Of a stretch of 64,000 nucleotides of DNA, positions 56,538-64,000 are shown in pieces. The first letter of the stretch is position 1. Each line of letters starts with the position of its first letter. The notes below the pieces were generated by a model. The model was not told where the DNA came from. It searched no databases and worked only from the letters and a program-made list of their open reading frames with translations. Origin of the DNA: Zingiber officinale (taxonomy: Eukaryota > Streptophyta > Magnoliopsida > Zingiberales > Zingiberaceae). The DNA is taken from positions 53,600,722 through 53,664,721 of the forward strand of contig NC_056000.1 of assembly GCF_018446385.1 (NCBI RefSeq), given 5' to 3'. Made by a program: the position numbers and the translations under genes.

Positions 56538-57869
56538 TGTTGGTGCGGAAAGCATCCGACGATCGAACCTAAGTTTTGATAATGGCAAAGAGATTCAAAG
56601 TTAAGATTACTTGTTTTCTAATATGCTTGAATGAGGTTTCAGGAAAGTCCTAAGTGCGGTTAGGCAGGTGGAAAATCCTAAGGGGTGGTAACCTTAGGTC
56701 CTAGGGGGCGGCAATTCTAGGTGGAGGAAAATCCTAAGGGGGGTAACCTTAGGTCCTAGGGGTGGTAACCCTAGGTGGAGGAAAACCCTAGGGCGCGATA
56801 ACCCTAGGTCCTAGGGGGTGGTAACCCTAGGTGGAGGAAAACCCTAGGGCGCGGTAACCCTAGGTCCTAAGGGGTGGTAACCCTAGGTGGAGAAAAACCC
56901 TAGGGGCGGTAACCCTAAGTCTTAGGGGGTGGTAACCCTAGGCAGAAAGTCTAGTAGGTCTGAAGGACTGGACTGGCATCAGGTAACTCTCCTGAGTGGA
57001 GTAGGTGAGGGTGCGTTTCTCGTAGAGGGAACAGTAGGCGTCGGGTCGACCTAGGATTTTCGGTCAGAAATTTGAAGTCAGACCCGGATAGTCCGATGGC
57101 TGTCAATTACTTGATTTATCATATTTATATCTGTTCTAACTTTGTCTTGCGGGGTATGTTGTTGTTTTGGGACTAACGTGTCTTGCATGTATGAAAGGAA
57201 CAAGCTAAGCCTCGGATGAACAGTGTCTGAGGCGCCTCCATGGAGCTTGGAGGTACCTCGGGTACAAAGCGGGAGCTGGTTGCGAAACAGTGCTGGAGGC
57301 GCCATAGATGAAGCTGGAGGCGCCTTGGACCAAGGCTTGAAAGTGCCTTGAAGAGGCTTGGAGGCGCCTTAAAGCAGATAAGTGCGACCAGTTCTGTGTT
57401 GATCCACGCGTGCGACTCGGGCAGCCTGGAGGCGTCTCGGACGTGCTTGGAGACGCCTTCAGGAGTGTATAAAAGGGGTTGTCGAGGCAGCACTTCAACA
57501 ATCAATTCTCTAGAGCTCTTTCTCCTGTGTGTTGCTAACAAGATGATCCGGCTGAGCTATGGCAAGACCCCGACGACTCGAAGCTTCAAGATAGTGATTT
57601 TCATCGTCGGTATAATTTGTATTCCAGCTTTAATATTGTATTTCAAAGTTGTACTCTCATTTACGATATTATAATTGTTGCCCACCGAAAGCGATCAACG
57701 ATCGCGGGCCTTGGAGTAGGAGTCGCCACAGGCTCCAAACCAAGTAAAAAATCTGTGTCTTTGTGTGTTGTTCTTTTTTCCGTTGCTTTAACACTCGAGT
57801 TTTACGAATCGAACGAAATAGCCACGAACGCTATTCACCCTCCCCCCCTCTAGCGCTTTCGATCCAACA
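56538..57869 (+). mobile_element. Solo LTR of the element A family (TSD ACTAT)
   Basis: TGTTGGTGCGGAAAGCATCC..GATCCAACA, with perfect ACTAT duplications (56533-56537, 57870-57874). It has the CCTAGGTGGAGG/GGTAACCCTAGG tandem repeat (56690-56950), GAGGCGCCTC palindromes (57225-57455), TATAAAA (57478-57484) and GCTATTCACCCTCCCCCCCTCTAGCG (57830-57855). Opposite orientation to element A, clearly diverged from it in sequence but identical in layout. Confidence 0.9.
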
Positions 57870-58022
57870 ACTATATCATATCAGAGTGCATCATAAGATA
57901 GGAGGTGTAATACATAAAGTCACAAGATTAAGTTGTCGATATCTTTACCAAGCCGTGTAAATTTGAAGACTTTAACAAGATGTGAAATCTACTTGGAGTG
58001 ACAAAATCAAGTTTAAGAGGGG

Positions 58023-58622
58023 TGTTGAAAATTAAACTTAAATTTGGGCTATATGATAGGGATTAAATAAATAAGGATTAAATAAATAAGCTCATGATCC
58101 AGCCCCCCCCCCCCCCCCAACGAATTGGCGCAGTTGGTACCTGTATCTATGGTTACTTTAATAGGTATTGGGATCAATTCCCAGCGAGTATAAAATATCT
58201 CACTGGATGTCTGACCTCTCTCATGCAAAGGGCCGACCAATGTGATAGGGCAAATGCCCTCGTGATTTATCTCCTTCTAGAGAATGTGTGGTCATTCTAG
58301 AGGGGTCGCTAAGGTGACAATTTCACCTTTGCTCCAATAGAAAACTATGATTTAGAATATAGTAGATTGTTCTAGAGAATTATCTATACTAGTATATTAT
58401 AGTGGAATAGTTTAGAGAGTTCTAGATATATAGGCTTTAATAGTTATTAGATGGAAGATGTGTACATGACACAATCTTAACCACTGTTAGGGGTGCAACT
58501 AGTATAAATAGAATGAACTCATTTTGTAACCAAGCCGGCCAAGATTTCAATAAAGTTCAAGTTCTCTTGTTCCCTCTTTCATCTAAGTGCAATTCCTTTT
58601 CCACAAGTTTTTCATTCAAACA
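58023..58622 (+). repeat. 3' LTR of decayed Copia element, enlarged by a SINE
   Basis: Matches the 5' LTR at both ends; about 240 bp in the middle are foreign. Confidence 0.85.
58085..58325 (+). mobile_element. tRNA-derived SINE in the 3' LTR
   Basis: A poly-C run (58104-58118) precedes AACGAATTGGCGCAGTTGG, an A-box match (TTGGCGCAGTTGG), and GGGATCAATTCCCAGCG, a B-box-like block 45 bp on. This is the head of a tRNA-derived SINE, different from the other two families here. Exact ends are uncertain. Confidence 0.6.
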
Positions 58623-59084
58623 AATACTTCTACAGTTTTTGTATTATATAATGGATACAATCCTCTTTCAAATTTTGTTCGTATGGTATCAAAGCATCTT
58701 TCGATCCTCTAATAGAAGCTTTCTTACATCTTTCGATTGCCCTCCCAACAGATTGTGAATTTCAATAGCCTCATGTTCACCAACACCAACATTAGATTGA
58801 TCTTATCTATCTTCTTATTCAGCATTGTCGATTGATCTTATTCGATGAGATCTTATTGGAGTAATTATACTGGCATACAACTCTTCTTGCAAATATATTA
58901 ATGGCATGAGAAGTATAGCACCCACCAAATCGGTGCAAGAAGGATAAAAAAAAATTTATAGGAATTACAAGAGAAATTAACATCAAATTGATAATCGAAG
59001 AAAACATTTTCCACAGCATGAAGTTCTCCCGGATTTATAAGTATACAAGAGAAATGAACATCTAATTTAGAGGGAATTATATTT
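58623..59084. other. No gene seen
   Basis: AT-rich; short open frames with no recognisable content. Confidence 0.5.
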
Positions 59085-60520
59085 TTAATCCCATAAGTTA
59101 CATTTTTTTTCAATTTTAGTTTCATTATCTACAAATCCACATTCTTAGTATATTAACTTACATTCTTTTTCCAATTTCAATCATGTTTTATCGGGAATTT
59201 GAATTGACCATCTGTATTGCCTAGCAAGTGATAGCAATGATGACATGCAAAATTAATTTAGGAATTTTTACTTTTAGTGGACAAATCACTTACATGGTAA
59301 ATTTTTTAAATTCATCTAGGCATTAAATAAATAAGGAACACGAAGCAACATCACCTTAAAAATAAAAATCAATAAAATAAAATTCTTAAAATATATTACA
59401 CTCATCATATATCCCACCTCCAACGATCCCTATTCTTCTCCATCATAAACCCTAGATTCAGAAACTTTGTAACTCGTCCTAAGCTTCTAAATATGGTTTT
59501 CTCACTGAAGTAGGAAGATAATGAAGCAACATTCACATCTGATGTAATTTATTTGAAAGAGCAAGATATCTTCATCCTCTAGAAGTGTATTCATGTTCTG
59601 TAAATATGTATTTACCTTCTCCGTGTTGATCTTGAGACGAGCTAGGGTGGGGGCGAGCATATTCGTCCTTTGCCACAATGTTCTGTAAATATGTAAAATG
59701 GTTAGTGTTGTGAAATTCTTAGACAAATGATAACCCCGATAGGAGGTTTCATGCCTACATTGACTTGAAGGTGATATTTTTTTCCCTTTCATTTATTCTT
59801 AATAATTATTGATATTATTATTAATGTTAATATCTCACACTCTTGTTCATCAAAGATGATTATGTTTATCCTAGGTGGTTCTCATAGTTTATCCTCAGGT
59901 TATGTGAAGAGAGGTAAATGACGGTAGTCGACCGCCAAGTGGCTAGGGGATGGGAGGAGTTTTTTTCCTTGAGAACATGAGCTCATTGGAAATTGACCCC
60001 TTACCTCATTGTAGTAAAATTGTCACTCTTTAAACAACTAGGTATCCCATGGTGATTGAGAAGATCCACCAATGTGTTATAGAGCTAATGACCATAATTC
60101 CAAGATAAAATGAAAGTTAACTGTACTTGAAGAGGTAAATCAAAAAATGGTGATTTGAGTGAAGGCATTGGATTGAGTGAGTCAAGGAATGGGATTGAGT
60201 TAGGGTTTGTGGTGGAGGAGAATGAGGGATTGTTGGTTTTGTGACTTTGATTCTCTATTCTTTATTTATTTTAATATCCAAGTGGACTTAAAAAATTTGT
60301 CCCGTCGATGAATCGTCCATCAAAAGAAAAAATATTCAAATTTATTTTCCATATTAGTATCCACCGTCATCTGGATAATTACCGATCGTCAATTTGAATT
60401 CCAGACAAAAAAAATAATTGAATTTAAAAAATAAATAAAGTTAATATACTAAGAATATAAATTTATAGAAAAAAAAAAACATGTGCAACTTACTGATTTA
60501 CCAGACTCAAAATGTATTTT
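59085..60520. mobile_element. Mutator-like element with ~100-bp terminal inverted repeats, no transposase
   Basis: CATTCTTAGTATATTAACTT (59138-59157) is matched in inverse by AGTTAATATACTAAGAAT (60439-60456). Similarity continues both ways: TAAGTT(A/G)CA..TTTTTTTT outside and GGAATT(T/C)(G/A)AATTGAC.ATC inside (59200-59222, 60386-60407). Long inverted repeats of this kind typify Mutator-like elements. One exon-like stretch on the minus strand (59705-59620; ACAG|AACATTGTGGC..GAGAAG|GTAAAT) hints at captured gene sequence. No 9-bp target duplication was identified. Confidence 0.55.
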
Positions 60521-60683
60521 TTTTCTCTGATTTATAACCGAATTAAGTTATGAATGGATTAATTCAATTCAATTGATTTAAAATAAATTAGAGAATTTGT
60601 TTGCGAACCTGTTTCTTTTCTCTTCCACGCTGCTGGTCGCCGCCGCCGCCGCCTCCTCCTCCTCCTCCTGTTTCCATGCACCA

Positions 60684-60818
60684 ATGAACTTTTCCCTTTC
60701 TCATTCTCATCGATCGATCTCCCTCTTCTTCCTACATTATTCCAACAACTTTCCTTTTTCACCTTTTCCTCTCAACTGCAGCAGCAATTCCACTCCTAGA
60801 GCCATTAATTTGAGTTAG
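60684..60818 (+). pseudogene. Possible first exon with transit-peptide-like sequence, cut by hAT insertion
   Basis: An ATG in ACCAATGAAC context opens MNFSLSHSHRSISLFFLHYS and a further Ser/Asn/Pro-rich run lacking acidic residues, as in plastid transit peptides. Upstream is a GCC/TCC-rich leader (60640-60670). The frame ends at TGA/TAG within what looks like the hAT terminus. If real, the rest of the gene lies beyond the transposon. Unrecognised protein. Confidence 0.3.
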
Positions 60819-63800
60819 GCCCGTCGAATTGACCCGCCCCGTCAAAAAATTTAAGTAAGTTGGGTTGAAAATTTATCAACCCATCATCTGACGGACCTAA
60901 ATGGGGCAACCCGCTCGGGTCGCGGGTCCAGGCGAGCCAACCCGTGGCGGGCTCGAGTTGGCCCGCGGACTTGATTAAAAAAAATCAAGCAATATTTAAA
61001 AGTTAAAACTAGATATCCACGGTTGAGATTTCAACTATCATTGTAGTTACAGTAACATAAAAGGTAAAGACGGAAAGACCTAAAGTCCTAAACCTGTAAA
61101 CCAGTAAACCCTATTTCCCACCGCTTCAATAGACTTCATCGAATCGCCGCCGCCTACCTCCACAGATCCACTGTCGTCCACGCTCGGCACTCGCACTTGC
61201 AAAGTCGCAGCCGCAGGTGCACACGCTGCAACCTGCAAGCACCTGCTGTCGAATCGCCCCGCCTACCTCGTGCTAGGCTGCTAGCACAGTCGCACGCATC
61301 ACTCATCAACACCCAGCGCCTCCCCGATGCCATGGGTCGTGGCTGTGGTCCGTGGAGTAGAACGACATTCTACCTCGTGCACGTCTGCCTCAACATCTCC
61401 CCGTAGCCGCGTGAACCTGTAGAGTGCAAAGAGCAAAGTGCTTAAAGAAGGCAGTCCAATTTCAATAGACGATAAGCTTGAATCCAAGTTCGGCAGTCTC
61501 CGACTCTCCAAGCTCTTGTTTGAGACTTTGAGGTAAGATTTTTGGCTTCCTTTCCTAATTTCATTCTATTTGCTAGTAATCTGCAGTCCATATTCTAGTA
61601 TTCTCTAATGTTTTAGCATTTGTTGATTGTTCTGCTGTTCTGCAATTATAGCAATACTAGTTCTCTCTTTTGATGCGCAACATATCTGGTGTGTTTTGAA
61701 TTTTGATTGATTTCATGATTTGTTCTGCAGTCCAGAGGGCTAACACAAAAATGAATTTATGCTATTCTGCTATTGACATTTAGAGTTTTGTTTGATTGGT
61801 TTTATTAGAAACTAAATTTATTTATTGTATTTCAGATTGATTTTGTAATGGACTCTTCTTTTCAAAAACAAACTGTTATTTTAGATGATGAATTGGAAAG
61901 TGCTAAGCATGACAAGGGGTCAATTAAAAGGTCCAAAGAAACTTCTGATATTTGGGTGTATTTTAAGAAAATCAAAGGGGTTGATAGTATAGATAACGTT
62001 GAATGTATTGGATGTAAAAAACAGTACAAGTGTGGGGGTAAACAATATGGAACTTTTACGTTGTGCCGTCATCTTAAAATTTGTGACAAATTAAAGTTTA
62101 ATGATGTAGGACAAATGATTCTTGATCAAGATGGGAAGATGAGATCTAAAAAAATAAATCAAAAGTTGTCACGTGAGTTACTGGCTTGTGCAATCATCAG
62201 ACATGATTTACCATTTTCATTTGTTGAGTATGATGGTATTAGAACTTGGATAAAGTACATAAATCCTGATGTTGCTTGCATTTCTAGAAATACTCTTGTT
62301 TCTGATATTAACCAAATCTACTTGAAGGAGAAAGAAAAACTCAAGTATGTTTTGATAACTATTCAGAATAGAGTTTGTTTAACTTCAGATTTATGGACGT
62401 CGTGCACTAGTGAGGGTTATATTTGCTTGACTGCCCATTTTGTTGATAATGACTGAAAATTGAATAGTAAAATACTTAATTTTTCTCATATGCCCCCTCC
62501 ACACTCAGGACTTGAATTAGCTGCAAAATTGTTTGAATATTTGAAGGAATGGGGAATTGAGGAAAAGGTTTTCTCTTTGACATTGGATAAGGCATCTAGT
62601 AACGATAGCATGCAAGTTCATTTGAAAGAGCAACTCTCTTTGCATGATAGTTTATTATGTGACGGTGAAATTTTTTCATATTCGTTGTTCTGCTCATATA
62701 TTGAATATCATTGTTCAATAAGGTTTGAAAGTGGCTACTGTAGCTTTAAATAAAATTAGAGAGTCGGTCAAGTATGTTAAAGGTTCAGAGACTAGGATGA
62801 AGAAATTTGGAGAGTGTGTGCAAGCAGTTGGTAACATTGATACTAGTATTGGCTTACGATTAGATGTGTCTACTCGTTGGAACTCAACATATTTAATGCT
62901 GGATAGTGCCATCAAATATAAAAAAGCTTTTGCTTCTCTTCAATTCAATGACAAGAATTATAAATATTGTCCTTCAAGTGAAGAGTGGAAAAGAGGAGAG
63001 AAAATATGAGAGTTCCTTGAGCCATTTTATAACACTACTAATTTGATCTCTGGTTCTTCTTATCCTACATCAAATTTATATTTTATGCAAGTCTGGAAAA
63101 TTGAAGTTTTGTTAAAGGAAAACTTATCGAATGAAGATGAGGTGATAAGTTGTATGTGTAAAAAAATGATGGAGAAGTTTGACAAGTATTGGACTCAATA
63201 TAGCATGGTGCTTGCATTTGGAGCTATTCTTGACCCACGAATAAAGCTTTCAATGTTGGAGTTTTTTTATTCAAAGGTTGAAAGTGATGCTCTTAAATGC
63301 CAAAAGAAGATGGATCTTGTGAAGACAAAATTGTATAAGCTTTTTGACCAGTATTCTAATATGAATAATACAAGTTCTTCACAACCACAATCTTCTACCA
63401 CACATACACTTTCACAAAGTGTAGGAGGAGTTAAAGGAAAGACCAAAAGAATCTTTGATGTAAGTACTCTAATATTTTTTTTCCTTGTATTCTCTGATTG
63501 ATTTATAATTGTTTTGTCATTACTATTTCAATTAATGCAGGAAATGATGACATATGAGAGCCAAACAATTACAAGTGCTGGAAAATCTCAATTGAATCTC
63601 TATTTGGAGGAGCCAAAACTTGAATTCGCTTATTATCAAGATTTGGATATTTTGGAGCATTGGAAGAATCAAAAGCATCGGTATCCAACCCTTGCACTAA
63701 TGGCATGTGATGTTTTAGCTATTCCTATAACTACTGTTGCATCAGAATCAGCTTTTTCCATTGGTGCTCGTGTGCTTACCAAGTATAGAAGTTGCACCCT

Positions 63801-64000
63801 TCATGAAAAAGTGCAAGCTCTTATTTGCACTCGCAATTGGTTACATGGTTATGATATTGGTAATTTTATTTATTATAGTTATGTTCTTAACTTAGTTGAT
63901 ATATTATTTTATTGTTATTTTATTTTTTAACTATCTTCATCCTTGTATATTTTATATGCAGATAAAAATAATGAAAACAATGCAAGTATCAAAATAATAT
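60817..64000 (+). mobile_element. hAT-superfamily DNA transposon, left part
   Basis: The left end, near TTAGGCCCGTCGAATTGACC, has GC-rich subterminal DNA (GACCCGCCCC, CAACCCGCTCGGGTCGCGGG, GGCCCGCGG; to about 60975) of the sort found in plant hAT elements. A leader exon (about 61110-61532), an intron (61533-61835) and the transposase gene follow. The right end is outside the window. Confidence 0.75.
61848..64000 (+). pseudogene. hAT transposase (BED finger, RNase H-like core, dimerisation domain), decayed
   Basis: ATG at 61848 follows a leader intron. A BED-type finger has C53-C56-H75-C79 after IWVYFKKIKG. The core contains TSDLWTS, CLTAHFVDND, and after a shift the ..AHILN.IVQ region. The C-terminal dimerisation domain (RYPTLALMACDVLAIPITTV, SESAFSIGARVLT) is well preserved. 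Damage: TGA at 62454-62456 and TGA at 63007-63009, both where Trp fits, a frameshift near 62670 and a TAA soon after. Introns at 63460-63540 and 63860-63961 have GT..AG ends; the last exon runs off the window. It resembles RICESLEEPER-like plant hAT proteins. Confidence 0.88.

Larger units (their letters stand above)
52872..58022 (+). pseudogene. gag-pol remains of decayed Copia element
   Basis: Gag begins MTNRSMIPFQVSVLKTSNYD at 52872 and is broken after ~40 codons; further Gag blocks lie at 52960-53148 and 53235-53480 ([20 protein letters not shown]). Reverse transcriptase pieces include KKALYGLKQAPRA (55582 on) and the YVDDL active site (55731-55745), which sits in a different frame from its neighbours. 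RNase H remnants (DNRKSTTGFVFFMQD) lie at about 56240. The C-terminal tail is interrupted at 56537 by a solo LTR and resumes at 57875. No piece can yield a working protein. Confidence 0.88.
52475..58622 (+). mobile_element. Decayed full-length Copia retrotransposon with later insertions
   Basis: The 5' LTR 52475-52832 and 3' LTR 58023-58622 both start TGTTGAAAATTAAACTT and end TTCATTC(A/T)AACA. A decayed primer site TGATATTAGAGC (52836-52847) and polypurine tract AAGAGGGG before 58023 frame the interior. Flanks AATAT/AATAC match 4/5. Gag, integrase, reverse transcriptase and RNase H are recognisable in order but full of stops and shifts. A SINE (53537-53750), a solo LTR (56538-57869) and a second SINE in the 3' LTR arrived later. 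Confidence 0.88.

Noticed and set aside
58120-58190. Possible tRNA gene
   Set aside because: A and B boxes are there but no cloverleaf can be drawn; fits a SINE head in an LTR.
60559-60762. Arg-rich minus frame
   Set aside because: Antisense of a GCC/TCC repeat in the leader at 60640-60670.

Overview
The window is nuclear DNA of a flowering plant, most likely a monocot. Genes have plant families and plant introns, retrotransposon primer-binding sites match plant initiator tRNA-Met, and the PRA1 gene is strongly biased to G/C at third codon positions, as in many monocots. The ginger/banana order would fit but cannot be shown from this sequence. Only two host genes look intact: a PRA1-family vesicle-traffic membrane protein (13251-13898, +) and a Dof zinc-finger transcription factor (51393-49621, -; a 30-nt first coding exon is assigned here). 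Almost all the rest is transposon.

Left part (1-12.8 kb): Gypsy-like LTR remnants expanded into minisatellites (490-1190 and 3390-5250) are interrupted by a solo LTR (1318-3309) that itself holds a TRIM element (2454-3066). A 3.72-kb CACTA element (5260-8979, TSD GGA) carries captured host exons, all on the minus strand: a CUE-like gene fragment and an aldehyde dehydrogenase fragment. Then comes a solo LTR (9276-12126) with another solo LTR inside it (9510-11189, TSD CGCGG).

Middle (12.8-22.6 kb): PRA1 gene, a 5'-truncated RTE-type LINE with a (TTG)n tail, AT-rich DNA, a gene relic with a SINE beside it, and a repeat cluster (two ~0.95-kb copies, four foldbacks, one 755-bp hAT-like element).

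Nested nest (22.6-46.7 kb): one Copia element (5' LTR 22641) was hit by a gag-only Copia-like element A (25429-32563, TSD TGATC), a gag-only element B (33799-41005, TSD AATGT), a 2.87-kb Gypsy-type solo LTR (41271-44139, TSD TGTTC), and then cut by element C (from 44771). Skipping each insert with one TSD copy restores the host element's reading frame.

Right part (46.7-64 kb): a SINE dimer, the Dof gene, a decayed Copia element (52475-58622) with a SINE and a solo LTR inside it, a long-TIR Mutator-like element (about 59085-60520), a possible transit-peptide exon cut by a hAT transposon, and that hAT's decayed transposase running off the window end.

The most interesting recurrent pattern is in the LTRs. 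At least seven LTRs of several families carry an array of short palindromes directly upstream of a TATA-like box, and the palindrome differs by family (CAGTCGACTG, AAGGCGCCTT, GGCGCC, GATCGGTC..GACCGATC). The same LTRs share a [23 protein letters not shown] motif close to their 3' ends.
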